DNA from: Acetobacter sp. DsW_063
GTDB taxonomy: Bacteria; Pseudomonadota; Alphaproteobacteria; Acetobacterales; Acetobacteraceae
Length of the DNA stretch: 64,000 nt
Assembly: GCF_002153745.1 (NCBI RefSeq)
Contig: NZ_JOPL01000017.1
Location: forward strand, 1 to 64,000
Direction: 5' to 3'
In this document: piece by piece, positions 25,476 to 34,535 of the stretch
How the letters are laid out: every line of letters begins with the position of its first letter
Numbering within the stretch: position 1 is the stretch's first letter
Program-made: the position numbers and the translations under genes
Notes under the pieces: generated by a model
The model's input: the letters and a program-made list of their open reading frames with translations, nothing else
Told to the model about the DNA's origin: nothing
The model's database searches: none

Positions 25476-26057
25476 TCAGATTAACGCCTGCCTCACCGCC
25501 TCGCGCAACGCTGGCAGCACGTCCTCCCCAAACCATGGAGAGCGGCGCTCCCAACCCGTGGTCCGCCAGGACGGATGCGGCAGCGGAAAATAACGCGGTA
25601 GGAAAGAACGAAAATCCCGCACCCGTGCGGTGACGTTCCCCGGCCCCAAAACATGATTCTGGGCATAGGCGCCAACCAGCAGCGTCAGACGGATATCGGG
25701 CATGAAGGCCAGAACCCTGTCGCGCCAAAGCGGCGCGCATTCCGGCCTTGGCGGTCTGTCACCGCCACGCGGCAGACGTCCGGGGTAACAGAAACCCATC
25801 GGAAGGATCGCGACGCGTCGTGCGTCATAGAACGTCGCGTGGTCCATCTGAAGCCACTCTCGGAGGCGGTCGCCCGATGCGTCTGTGAACGACTGTCCGC
25901 TCGCGTGGACCTTCGTCCCGGGCGCCTGCCCGGCGACCAGCAGACGCGCGGTCGTCGATACATGAAGCACGGGACGCGGACCGAGAGGCAGTTCGCCAGC
26001 GCAAACCGTGCAAGCGCGGATTTCCCGCACGAGCGCATCCAGCGCCTCCTCGCTCAC
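25476..26057 (-). CDS. Uracil-DNA glycosylase family protein
   Basis: The protein has 193 residues with UDG-superfamily motifs: motif 1 GQAPGTKVHASG (44-55 region) and the C-terminal LPHPSWR. Four cysteines, C16-x2-C19 and C90-x16-C107, are spaced as in iron-sulfur family 4 glycosylases, suggesting a 4Fe-4S cluster. The conserved block PMGFCYPGRLPRGGDRPPRPECAPLW is typical of a proteobacterial subfamily whose substrate is not well defined. It is encoded 25 bp downstream of, and in the same direction as, the sirtuin gene, so probably co-transcribed. A repair role is inferred from the family. Confidence 0.85.
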   Translation of the reverse strand: MSEEALDALVREIRACTVCAGELPLGPRPVLHVSTTARLLVAGQAPGTKVHASGQSFTDASGDRLREWLQMDHATFYDARRVAILPMGFCYPGRLPRGGDRPPRPECAPLWRDRVLAFMPDIRLTLLVGAYAQNHVLGPGNVTARVRDFRSFLPRYFPLPHPSWRTTGWERRSPWFGEDVLPALREAVRQALI

Positions 26058-26082
26058 CGGACCACGCCCACGGGAATGCGCT

Positions 26083-26784
26083 TCATGCAGCCAGAAAGTC
26101 CCTCACAAAGCGTGGGACCACTTTCGTGGCCGCGCCATAATCCCCCTCGTCGAACATGGCGGCGGCGCCTGACGGAACGAGATTCAGCTCGATGTTATGC
26201 GCATGTCCGGACGCCTCCTGCACGAAGCCAGCCGCCGGGTAGACAGTCGCCGATGTGCCAATGGCCACGAATACGTCGCAACAGCGCAGGGCGCGAAGGA
26301 TGCGTTCCATATGAAGAGGCATTTCTCCAAACCAGACGACATCGGGTCGGAGCGTCATCTCCCGACACGCCGGACAACGTGTCGTGCGATCGCAGTCACC
26401 GGTCCACTCAGGCGTTGCGCCACAGTTCATGCAACGCAGGCGCAAAAGCTCGCCATGCATATGGACAGGCGCGCGTGATCCGCCGCGTTCGTGCAGGTCG
26501 TCGATGTTCTGGGTAACGAGCAGGAACGCGTCCTCTGGCTCCTCACGGTATGCGGCCTCAAGCTCTGCCAACGCCTGATGCGCGGCATTTGGCGAGACGC
26601 CAAGCAACTCCCGCCGCCGTTTATTGTAGAACGCATCGACCATGGCCGGATCGCGAACGAAGCCTTCAGGAGAACATACGTCCTCCAGCTTGACCTGCGA
26701 CCAGACCCCGCCTTCGTCGCGAAACGTCTCAAGCCCCGATTCCCGGCTGATACCTGCGCCCGTCAGTATCACGATCCGTTTCAT
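26083..26784 (-). CDS. cobB: NAD-dependent protein deacylase (sirtuin)
   Basis: Removes acyl groups from lysines using NAD+, for example to reactivate acetyl-CoA synthetase. The protein has 233 residues with GAGISRESGLETFRD at the N-terminus (NAD site), TQNIDDLHERGG, the catalytic HMHGEL, two zinc pairs (RCMNCG and RCPACR) and RPDVVWFGE. CobB class III-type sirtuins carry Tyr and Arg after the first motif for succinyl recognition; here the stretch after VDAFYNKRRRELL includes such Y and R residues, so desuccinylase activity is plausible. ATG 26784 begins directly with the Rossmann strand. Confidence 0.94.
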   Translation of the reverse strand: MKRIVILTGAGISRESGLETFRDEGGVWSQVKLEDVCSPEGFVRDPAMVDAFYNKRRRELLGVSPNAAHQALAELEAAYREEPEDAFLLVTQNIDDLHERGGSRAPVHMHGELLRLRCMNCGATPEWTGDCDRTTRCPACREMTLRPDVVWFGEMPLHMERILRALRCCDVFVAIGTSATVYPAAGFVQEASGHAHNIELNLVPSGAAAMFDEGDYGAATKVVPRFVRDFLAA

Positions 26785-27048
26785 GCGCGCGCGTCCATAG
26801 TGATGTCTCTTGCCCCGAACGTCGCACGACGGGCGCCGGCCGCCAACAGCCGCATCACGCCTGCGTTCATGACTTCCTGCGAAAGGGAGGCCTTTCGTCC
26901 AGACTTTATCAGTGCGATATCGTTACGAGACGGCCTGCGGAAGCGGGGCGAGAGGCGTCGCGCCCGATTCGACAGGTCGCGCCTTCTCTTTTGTGTTCAA
27001 ATGCCGGACGCGTGCTGCGCAGCGTCATATCAACCGGCTGGAGTAGAC

Positions 27049-28287
27049 ATGGCGGGTAGAAGCGTACTTGTTCTTGGCGGCGGCATGTGTGGCGTCGGCG
27101 CAGCGTGGCATCTGCTGCAACGGGGGTTCGAAGTCACACTCGTCGACCGCCGGGGGCCTGGCGAAGAAACGTCCTACGGGAACGCCTGCCTTATACAGCG
27201 TGAGTGCGTAGAGCCGCATGAGTTCCCTCACGATATCCGGATGCTCGCCCGCATCGGCCTCGGGCGCGACAATTCGGCGACGTATCATTGGGACGCTATG
27301 CCGGGACTGGTCAGGCCACTGGCGCGTTACTGGCTGAACAGTCGACCGGGTCGTTATCGCTCGATCGTCCGCAGCTATGAGGCGCTGATCCGCCATTGCC
27401 TGTCCGAACACGCCCCGATGATCGAAGCCGCCGGAGCGGAGGATTTGCTTGCGCGCGTAGGGTTCAAGCAGCTTATTCCGACCGAGACGGATTTTGACGC
27501 CCAGACAGCGTCGGCTCGCCGCCTTCAACGGGAGTTCGGGGTCAATTCCACCGTTCTCGATGCAGACGCTCTGACTGCGAGCGAACCCGCCTTGCGGGTC
27601 AGGATGGCGGGCGCCATTCACTGGACGGATCCGTGGCTGGTTCGAGATCCGGGCGAACTCGTAAAGCGATACGCGGCGCTGTTCGAGCGCGAGGGCGGCA
27701 AGATCGTTCAGGGCGACGCTATGACGCTAACCCGCAAGGGCGCGTTCTGGACTGTTGGCACAGATGCCGGATTGATCGACGCCTCCTCAGCCGTAATTGC
27801 GCTAGGGCCTTGGTCGGATCGGCTGATGACGAAGCTGGGATACAACTACCCGCTGTTCATAAAGCGCGGCTACCACCTCCATTACAAACCCGACGTTCCT
27901 CTTAACACGCCCGTGATGGATCCGGTCGCAGGCATGGTGGTGGTGCCCGCCAAGCGGGGTACGCGCGTCACGACCGGCGCAGAGTTCGCAAAACTGGGCG
28001 CCCCGCCCTCTCCCAGACAACTCGTCGGCGCCGAAGCGCGCGCACGCGAACTCTTCGATCTCGGACGGGCGGTGGAAGACGCCCCGTGGCTCGGGAATCG
28101 TCCGTGCACGCCGGATATGCTGCCGATCATTGGCGCAGCGACGTCCCACCCGGGGTTGTGGCTGCACTTCGGCCACGCGCATCAGGGCTTCACACTCGGC
28201 CCGGCGACCGGGCGTCTGCTGGCCGAAATGATGAACGGGGAGACGCCGTATATCGACCCCCTTCCCTATACGCCGTCGCGCTTCTGA
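27049..28287 (+). CDS. DadA-type FAD-dependent D-amino acid dehydrogenase
   Basis: The protein has 412 residues from ATG 27049, which has GGAG 5 nt upstream; the frame is open further left, but that part overlaps cobB in antisense. The N-terminal dinucleotide fold is VLVLGGGMCGVGAAWHLLQRGFEVTLVDRR, then ETSYGNACLI, matching the DadA family. The C-terminal part has PDMLPIIGAATSHPGLWLHFGHAHQGFTLGPATGRLLAEMM, the typical FAD-closing motif. It oxidises D-amino acids or similar amines and passes electrons to the quinone pool. No racemase lies beside it, so the exact substrate is open. Confidence 0.87.
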   Translation: MAGRSVLVLGGGMCGVGAAWHLLQRGFEVTLVDRRGPGEETSYGNACLIQRECVEPHEFPHDIRMLARIGLGRDNSATYHWDAMPGLVRPLARYWLNSRPGRYRSIVRSYEALIRHCLSEHAPMIEAAGAEDLLARVGFKQLIPTETDFDAQTASARRLQREFGVNSTVLDADALTASEPALRVRMAGAIHWTDPWLVRDPGELVKRYAALFEREGGKIVQGDAMTLTRKGAFWTVGTDAGLIDASSAVIALGPWSDRLMTKLGYNYPLFIKRGYHLHYKPDVPLNTPVMDPVAGMVVVPAKRGTRVTTGAEFAKLGAPPSPRQLVGAEARARELFDLGRAVEDAPWLGNRPCTPDMLPIIGAATSHPGLWLHFGHAHQGFTLGPATGRLLAEMMNGETPYIDPLPYTPSRF

Positions 28288-28306
28288 GGAGACCGGGCGC
28301 GTCGCG

Positions 28307-28352
28307 AACTGCCGACGTGCCCGCATTCGGTAGTTTTGTGTTATTTTTTTTC
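28307..28352 (+). terminator. Intrinsic terminator after the DadA-type gene
   Basis: Stem AACTGCCGA with TCGGTAGTT (9 bp, one G-U), an 11-nt loop, then a T-rich run with eight consecutive Ts. It lies 20 bp after the stop codon. From its end to 28615, before the next gene, the sequence is partly AT-rich and must hold that gene's promoter, but no clear boxes were seen. Confidence 0.8.
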
Positions 28353-28615
28353 TTGCCTGTACGATTTTAAATTAAGATTTTTACAGAAAAGTTGTGACCC
28401 AGTTTCTCGGATGGCCACAGAAAAACCATTTACAACAAGAAAGTATCAGCCCGCGACGCGACTGACAGATCGCCTTTGGCGGCTTACCTGCGTACGGTAA
28501 AGCTTTGCGTATCTTGTCAAGCACATGCTGCGTAGTTCAAAACCCACCCAGAGTTCCCATTGCGGTCAAAAAAGAGAATCGTCTCAAGCTGTTTTTTGAC
28601 GGCATCGTCGGCTGA

Positions 28616-30508
28616 ATGCGCATGGAAACTCTCATGGCCAATGCCGACATGAACTCCTTCATACATCCTAAAGAGACCGAACACTTGATTGCAGACCGTT
28701 TCAATCGTCGACACGCCATGATCGCCAACGGCAGTCTGAGCGCTGCGGCCCCCCACACGGGAAGCGTGCGCCCGAACGCGTCCTCCAGATGGCGCGACGG
28801 CGAACGGTTGCAGACGATGCTGGATACTCTGCCGGTCGCAGTCATGACGGTCGACGTTGTCAATTTCTCCGTGACCTACGCCAATCGCCTTGCGGAGCAT
28901 TCTCTCGCGACGATTTTTAACGCGCCTGCCGTCGATCCTGGTGGTCTTGTCGGCGCTGGTCTCGACATTCTGTACAGGGACCCGGAGTGGCATAAGGCCC
29001 TGTTCGCCGACGAAGCCAATTTACCGCACAGCGAACGCATCCGCATCGGCTTTGAAGTGATCGAAATGCGGGCCACTGCATTGGAAGACGCAGCAGGTCG
29101 CTATATCGGACCTATGCTCATGTGGTTCCTCGCCACCCGCGAGGTCGCCGCCGAAGAAAGCATCCTTCTGCTCGCGCATTACGATTCACTGACCGGGCTG
29201 CCTAATCGCGCAACGTTTTTCGAGCGTATAGAAGAGCGCCTTGCTGCGCCCGAGCCGAAATTCGCCCTGCTCTACCTCGATCTGGACGGCTTCAAGTTCG
29301 TCAACGACTCATACGGGCATGTCGCGGGTGACGATCTTCTCAAACTTGTCGCCGAACGCCTTATCGCGGAAGCCGGGCGACGCGACGCCGTGGTGGCGCG
29401 GCTCGGCGGCGACGAATTCGCACTGATCATTGACGATACGCATCATGAATCCCTGATCGCTTTCGCACGCGCACTAATCGAAACTCTGAGCGCCCCCTAT
29501 CGGCTGTCGTCTGGAGTGGTCGTGCAGATCGGAGCCTCCGTCGGCCTCGCCATTGCTCCGGATCATGGCTCAGCCGCCGATATCCTGATCGCACACTCGG
29601 ACATCGCACTTTACAACGCCAAGGCGGCTGGACGCAGAACGGTCAAGATTTTCACCGACGCCATGGCTGAATGCCTTCTCGAACGCGTTCGACTTGAAAA
29701 CGACCTCCGCGAGGCGCTCGACGCACGCTCCGGTATGTTTGTGTTCTACCAGCCGATAACGAATGTTGAATCGGGTCAGGTCGTTGCCCGAGAGGCGTTG
29801 GTTCGCTGGCATCACGCTCAACGCGGTTGGGTATCTCCGGGAGAGTTTATTCCTGTCGCGGAGCAGTGCGGTCTTATCCATCAACTTGGAGAATTCGTTC
29901 TCCTCGAAGCGTGCAAAACGGCCCAGACATGGCCCAACAAGGAGACGGTTGCGGTCAATGTTTCCGCCCGACAATTAGGTCAGGGAACGCTGCTTCCGGT
30001 ATTGGAACGAGTGCTGGCTCAGAGCGGGCTGGAGAATCATCGGCTCGAACTCGAAGTGACCGAGACGGCTCTGCTCAGCGAGGAAGTCGACTGCGTAACC
30101 GAGCTTCGGGCGGTACGCGCCATGGGGGTCCGGGTTGCGCTTGACGATTTCGGAACCGGATTTTCCTCCCTTTCTCACCTCCGCTCGTTTCCTTTCGACA
30201 AGATCAAGATCGACGGTTCGTTCGTACGAGAAGCCGCCCACCGGCCCGAAAGCGCTGCCATCGTCAATATGATCGCTCGACTGGGGCATACGCTCGGCGT
30301 GACGACGGTGGCGGAGGGCGTCGAGACACAGCAACATCTGCAACAAGTCCGCGATGTGGGCTGCGTGGAAGTACAAGGATATTTTTTCGGACGTCCTGCG
30401 CCCGAAGAAGCAGATGCAAACGCCGTGGCGAATCTGAGTTGCGGCGCACTCGCGCTGGAGCTGAGATTGCCAGATCAGATCGAAGGATCGGCCCTGAACA
30501 TTCTCTAG
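28616..30508 (+). CDS. PAS-GGDEF-EAL cyclic-di-GMP signalling protein
   Basis: The protein has 630 residues and no membrane segment. Residues about 65-180 form a PAS-like sensor (LQTMLDTLPVAVMTVDVVN...), a GGDEF domain spans about 190-350 with intact GGDEF at 264-268, and an EAL domain about 365-620 with EALVRW at 393 plus DDFGTGFSSLSHL and VAEGVET. Both catalytic motifs are complete, so it may make and degrade cyclic-di-GMP, or one domain may regulate the other. The Arg of the inhibitory RxxD site is Gly254, so product inhibition at that site is unlikely. In this flagellated organism it probably affects motility versus attachment. Confidence 0.92.
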   Translation: MRMETLMANADMNSFIHPKETEHLIADRFNRRHAMIANGSLSAAAPHTGSVRPNASSRWRDGERLQTMLDTLPVAVMTVDVVNFSVTYANRLAEHSLATIFNAPAVDPGGLVGAGLDILYRDPEWHKALFADEANLPHSERIRIGFEVIEMRATALEDAAGRYIGPMLMWFLATREVAAEESILLLAHYDSLTGLPNRATFFERIEERLAAPEPKFALLYLDLDGFKFVNDSYGHVAGDDLLKLVAERLIAEAGRRDAVVARLGGDEFALIIDDTHHESLIAFARALIETLSAPYRLSSGVVVQIGASVGLAIAPDHGSAADILIAHSDIALYNAKAAGRRTVKIFTDAMAECLLERVRLENDLREALDARSGMFVFYQPITNVESGQVVAREALVRWHHAQRGWVSPGEFIPVAEQCGLIHQLGEFVLLEACKTAQTWPNKETVAVNVSARQLGQGTLLPVLERVLAQSGLENHRLELEVTETALLSEEVDCVTELRAVRAMGVRVALDDFGTGFSSLSHLRSFPFDKIKIDGSFVREAAHRPESAAIVNMIARLGHTLGVTTVAEGVETQQHLQQVRDVGCVEVQGYFFGRPAPEEADANAVANLSCGALALELRLPDQIEGSALNIL

Positions 30509-30567
30509 CCTATGAATTGGCCCCGTATCCGCACAACACCGCGCGCAGATACGCCTACCTGATCGCC

Positions 30568-31518
30568 TCACGCACCCTCTGCCAGTTCCTGCGAGCGCTG
30601 TTCCCGTCCGACGGCGGACAAGTCGAATGGCGTCGTCTGGTAGATATGGTTTACCCAGTTTGCCGCCAACAAGTGTGCATGGCTGCGCCAACTGTTCGAC
30701 GGTTTGCGAGAAGGATCGTTGTTGGGGAAATAATTGCAAGGCAACGCCGTCTCCGGGTCCACCTCCCTGTCCCGGAAATACTCAGCGGCAAGCGAGCGGG
30801 CGTCATACTCCAGATGGTTGAACATATGGAGCATACGGTGCGACCTGTTATCGAGCATGCACAGGCCCGTCTCCGCACTTTCGGCCAAAACCTCCAGACC
30901 GCTAGCGGACGGAATGTCCTCGCGCCGCACTTCGGTCCAGCGCGAAACCGGTATCGCCGCTTCGTCAGAGAAACCCACGAGGTATGGAGACGCGGGCGCC
31001 AGAATAGCGTGGTCGAAGATTCCGAAAGCCTTTTCCGACAGCAGGTGCTTAGGCATTCCGTGAAAATGCCACGCCGCAGCTTGAGCCGCCCAGCAGATTG
31101 TGAGCGTGTGATGTACGTTCGTCTGCGTCCAGTCGAAAATCCGCCGTAACTCATCCCAATATGTCACGGCCTCAAAAGGAAGGCGCTCCACTGGCGCTCC
31201 CGTCACGATGAAACCGTCGAAGCGTCCCTGCCGGACCGCGTCCCATGGGCGGTAGAACGAGGTCATGTGATCGGACGCCGTGTGCCGCGACACGTGACCG
31301 GTCATGCTCACAAGACTCAACTCGACCTGAAGAGGCGTCGCGCCAATAAGCCGCGCAATCTGCGTCTCGGTGCTGATCTTGTTAGGCATGAGATTAAGCA
31401 GGCCAATGCGGAGCGGCCTGATATCCTGACGGATGGCGTCAGTCTCCCCCATGACCATGACGCCCTCCGCCTCGAGAGTGGCGCGGGCCGGGAGATTATC
31501 GGGAATCTTTATGGGCAT
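30568..31518 (-). CDS. metA: Homoserine O-acyltransferase MetA (acetyl-CoA type predicted)
   Basis: Acylates homoserine in the first committed step of methionine synthesis. The 316 aa protein follows E. coli MetA numbering without gaps at the key sites: catalytic Cys142 in [12 protein letters not shown], and RNHLEY-type motif seen as MFNHLEYD. Residue 111 is Glu ([10 protein letters not shown]), whereas succinyl-CoA enzymes have Gly there. Published work on Bacillus MetA links Glu111 to acetyl-CoA use, so O-acetylhomoserine is the expected product. The leader carries a predicted promoter and a SAM-clan riboswitch candidate, fitting feedback by S-adenosylmethionine. Confidence 0.93.
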   Translation of the reverse strand: MPIKIPDNLPARATLEAEGVMVMGETDAIRQDIRPLRIGLLNLMPNKISTETQIARLIGATPLQVELSLVSMTGHVSRHTASDHMTSFYRPWDAVRQGRFDGFIVTGAPVERLPFEAVTYWDELRRIFDWTQTNVHHTLTICWAAQAAAWHFHGMPKHLLSEKAFGIFDHAILAPASPYLVGFSDEAAIPVSRWTEVRREDIPSASGLEVLAESAETGLCMLDNRSHRMLHMFNHLEYDARSLAAEYFRDREVDPETALPCNYFPNNDPSRKPSNSWRSHAHLLAANWVNHIYQTTPFDLSAVGREQRSQELAEGA

Positions 31519-31585
31519 CTTGTCCTGCGTCGTCCTGCTTTAATCTGGACTGACGCTGTGGCGGACTCCGTTTGATTGCCGGCGT

Positions 31586-31666
31586 GGCCACATCCCCCCT
31601 TTCGGAAGCGCCACCTTGCCCGGACGGCAGGTTGGCGTCGGGCGTCGGCCCAACTCTTGATGTGCC
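31586..31666 (-). promoter_or_regulatory. Compact SAM-I/SAM-IV clan riboswitch candidate upstream of metA
   Basis: Read on the minus strand, the metA leader contains a P1 stem CACATC (31664-31659) with GATGTG (31594-31589), AAGAG joining, a second hairpin GTTG...CAAC enclosing GGGC-CGAC-GCCC and then GACG, a CCAACC turn, a P3 stem of the CTGCC/GGCAAGG type and AAGGTGG...TTCCG. This is the order of conserved elements in SAM-I-type aptamers, but the kink-turn arm is much shortened. It lies about 70 nt before the metA start. A run of a SAM-clan covariance model would settle it. Confidence 0.6.
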
Positions 31667-31670
31667 GCCA

Positions 31671-31698
31671 GTGATAGTGCGCCGGATCGCGCAGTCAA
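31671..31698 (-). promoter_or_regulatory. metA: Probable sigma-70 promoter of metA
   Basis: On the minus strand TTGACT (31698-31693) and TATCAC (31676-31671) are 16 bp apart and end 7 bp before the P1 stem of the riboswitch candidate, so a transcript would begin almost exactly at the aptamer. The -10 box is weak. Confidence 0.55.
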
Positions 31699-32000
31699 GC
31701 CACACCGCTTGCGACCTCGGTTATTCATGCGTTCAGCGAATATCTGCAGTCTGGCCGAATCACAGCCTGCACCCGAAGCGTGGCCGTATTTGCTCAAGGG
31801 CCTCCTGTGCATCCGACTCAACAAGAGCATTTTGTGCCGTAGGTTCGCGTTACGTTCATCGGCAACCCCCGCCACGGCGAGCGCGCCCTAACGAGATCAG
31901 CCACCAGAAGAAAACCTCGTCTCGCAAGCGTTTTCATGAGCACTCTTCGGACAGTTTCTTCATACGACGCTCATCGGGATGAGAAACATCCAGCCGGCTG
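31699..32000. other. Intergenic region between the metA promoter and radC
   Basis: About 300 bp with no supported gene; the short open frames on both strands have no recognisable content. It receives the 3' end of radC on the minus strand. No terminator with a T-run was found for radC. Confidence 0.5.
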
Positions 32001-32822
32001 TTACAACAACCCGGCGTCAGAAAAACTGAACCAACGCCCATTCCCGACGATGATATGGTCGCGCACCGTAAGACCAAGAGCCGCCGCCGCCGCCGTCACC
32101 TGTCGCGTCATGGCCACGTCATCCTGCGACGGCGTCGGATCGCCGCTCGGGTGATTGTGGACCAAAACGATGCACACCGTGCCTATCTCCAAGGCTCTTC
32201 TCACCACTTCCCTAGGATAGACCGGCGTGTGGTTGACGGTGCCTCGCGCCTGCGCCTCGTCCGCGATGAGGCGATCATCAGAGCCGAGGAACAGAACACG
32301 GAACTGCTCTACCGCTTCCCGCGCAAGGACTGCGGAAAGGTAGGCATGCAACCTCTCCCGATTCGACAGGACGTCAATGTCCTGTAACCCGGCGCGATGG
32401 AAGCGCAGCGCAGCGTCGCGCACGACACACAAGGCCGAAACCAAGTGCGAGCCGACGCCCGCGACAGAACGCAACGCCTGCTCTGAGGCAGTCAGAACGG
32501 CGGAGAGAGACCCGAAGCGTGACACCAGCGTTCCAGCGAGCGCCTCGGGTCGTTCGTTCTTAGGCATTGCGAGAGAGATCAGTGCCGCAAGAACCGACAC
32601 GTCGTCCAGTGATGGCGCCGCGCCATCAAGAAGCTGTCTCCAAGCTTCGACAGGAAGCGCAGATTCGCGGTAGCCGCCGCCCGGAGGTGCGACGCGCTGA
32701 CTCCGCGACGAAGCCTCGGCATTTCCTGGATGACGCGCATGGGGAGAGTTACCGATGGCGTCGTGATCGGCTTTTTGCGGGGCCATCCGCATGTCGGCAA
32801 ACCCGCCGCCTGTCTTGGTCAT
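32001..32822 (-). CDS. radC: RadC-family JAB-domain protein
   Basis: The protein has 273 residues. After a hydrophilic N-terminus, residues about 75-135 form a helix-hairpin-helix region (ALAGTLVSRFGSLSAVLTASEQALRSVAGVGSHLVSAL), followed by the JAB/MPN metal-binding domain with E in the DEAQARGTVNHTPVYPREVVRRAL block and the signature HNHPSGDPTPSQDD. The family was named for a repair phenotype that was later withdrawn; its true role is unknown. ATG 32822 has AGGAG about 11 nt upstream; internal ATGs at residues 11 and 13 are possible starts. Confidence 0.92.
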   Translation of the reverse strand: MTKTGGGFADMRMAPQKADHDAIGNSPHARHPGNAEASSRSQRVAPPGGGYRESALPVEAWRQLLDGAAPSLDDVSVLAALISLAMPKNERPEALAGTLVSRFGSLSAVLTASEQALRSVAGVGSHLVSALCVVRDAALRFHRAGLQDIDVLSNRERLHAYLSAVLAREAVEQFRVLFLGSDDRLIADEAQARGTVNHTPVYPREVVRRALEIGTVCIVLVHNHPSGDPTPSQDDVAMTRQVTAAAAALGLTVRDHIIVGNGRWFSFSDAGLL

Positions 32823-33033
32823 GCGGATGCTTACTCCTGTAACATATGGGCGCTAGTGCTCAGAAACTTCGGACGAAACGCGAGCGACCGGGCGCCGCGC
32901 CAAGCGCCCGCTGGATCGTGTGGTTTTATAGAAAATAGCCCGTTTTTAGAAAGCGTGACCAGCGGCTCGGCTCATGCAATCTTTCGACCCCATCCCGCGC
33001 GCGCCCTTCGCGCAACAAGCCAGGGGAGAGAGA

Positions 33034-34209
33034 ATGTCTGCGCCAAAAATCGACGTCCTAATGTCCGCCTACAACGCAGGACGCTTTATCAAAGCGACAA
33101 TCGACAGCATTCTCGCGCAGAGTTTCAGGGATTTTCGCCTTATTGTCGTCGACGACGGCTCAACGGACGATACGCCGGACATTCTTGAACGTCTCGCCGC
33201 GCAGGACGCGCGGATCGTCGTGCTCACGCAACCGAACGGCGGAATCGTCTCGGCTCTGAACGCCGGTCTCGCGCTGTGCGCCGCGCCCTATCTCGCGCGC
33301 CATGACGCGGACGATCTATCCGACCCGAACCGTTTTGCGGTGGAACTCGCCTATCTGGAAAGCAATCCCGAATGCGTCGCCGTGTCCGCACGCGCGCGCC
33401 ATATCGACGCCAAGGATGTCCTGCTCGGTACAGTCTCGACAAGAAAAGATCCCGACAAGGCGGATGCACGCGCCATTCCTGCGGTGGAACCTTATATCTT
33501 GCAACCTCTTCTGATGGCGCGTCTGGCGGCCATAAAGGCCGTCGGTGGTTACCGTCTCCTGCAGGTGGCGGAGGATTCTGATCTCTACTGGCGTCTTCGC
33601 GCCATTGGGCGCTTGCACAACCTGCAGGATTGCCTCGGCTCATACAGGATTCACGACGACAGCATTTCGAGCGCCTCGATCGTTCGCGGGCGGCAGGCGG
33701 CGATATGGTCGCAACTTGCCGCGCTCTCGGCGCAACGGCGGTCGGAAAATAAACCTGACATCGGTTTCGACGAGGCGTTGCTGCACAGAATCAGCCGAGC
33801 TGTTTCGCTTCAGGACATGATGGCGCTGATCGCCGAACGGATATCGAGCGACGAACGCCGATGGCTTAGTCTGGCTGCCTCGGCAAAGCTTCTCGAACTT
33901 TGCTACTATCGGCCTTTCGAGCCTGACGGGAGCGACATTACGTTTATCAGGCAGGCGCTTGCGACTGGACAGACTACCTGCGCGTCCGCCAATTGCGGAG
34001 CGTTCCAGGAGGCTCTTATGTCGGCCGCGATCCGTATGGCGTTCGCAGGTAGTCTCAACGATGCGCTCCGTCTGGCAGGTTGGAAAAAGGCATTAACGTT
34101 GCTTGCCCGGATCGCCTTCAGAATCGCAGTGCCCTCTTCCCTGAAAAAAAGAATCAAGGCCTTGTTCGGACGTCCCGTCGCGCGCCCGGTGGCAGGAGCC
34201 GCCAGATAA
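33034..34209 (+). CDS. Family 2 glycosyltransferase
   Basis: The protein has 391 residues from ATG 33034, preceded by GGGAGAGAGA; a frame extends 20 codons further left without a ribosome site. The N-terminal GT-A domain shows KIDVLMSAYNAGRFIKATIDSILAQSFRDF, VDDGSTDDT and the DxD-type RHDADDLS, then the AEDSDLYWRL acceptor-loop motif. The C-terminal ~150 residues are helical and not recognised, ending in a basic tail that could touch the membrane. A single sugar transfer to a surface polysaccharide or lipid is likely; no polysaccharide cluster surrounds it. Confidence 0.88.
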   Translation: MSAPKIDVLMSAYNAGRFIKATIDSILAQSFRDFRLIVVDDGSTDDTPDILERLAAQDARIVVLTQPNGGIVSALNAGLALCAAPYLARHDADDLSDPNRFAVELAYLESNPECVAVSARARHIDAKDVLLGTVSTRKDPDKADARAIPAVEPYILQPLLMARLAAIKAVGGYRLLQVAEDSDLYWRLRAIGRLHNLQDCLGSYRIHDDSISSASIVRGRQAAIWSQLAALSAQRRSENKPDIGFDEALLHRISRAVSLQDMMALIAERISSDERRWLSLAASAKLLELCYYRPFEPDGSDITFIRQALATGQTTCASANCGAFQEALMSAAIRMAFAGSLNDALRLAGWKKALTLLARIAFRIAVPSSLKKRIKALFGRPVARPVAGAAR

Positions 34210-34535
34210 TCCTCGTGCGGAACCACCGCAGGAGAGGTCCGTCACTCGAAATATATAGTTTATGAGTGAAGGATTATTATCGGCTTCGCAAATCGCGGTT
34301 CGAGAACAGCGGCAAAAAAAGAAACCTTGTTTTCAGAAGTGATCGATGAGTCCATAGCTGGAATCCCGATGACTCAATCCAAGGATTTCATGGCACTTTG
34401 TCCGCCTCTCAATCCCGTCCTTCTCCCACCGCAAACTCAGAAACACGAAGCCTCACACCGAAGCAGCTCGTCTCCAACGTCGAAGAACAGCTTACGCATG
34501 GCAGGAACAAGATTCACCGCTGCAATACCGCCCAA
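34210..34535. other. Intergenic region between convergent glycosyltransferase and spoVR
   Basis: The 326 bp between the two 3' ends show no supported gene and no clear terminator hairpin. It contains short A-runs near 34315 but no symmetric stem next to them. Confidence 0.4.

Noticed and set aside
26491-27048. Long 5' extension of the DadA-type gene
   Set aside because: It is antisense to cobB, has no ribosome site and no family match; the FAD fold starts right after ATG 27049.
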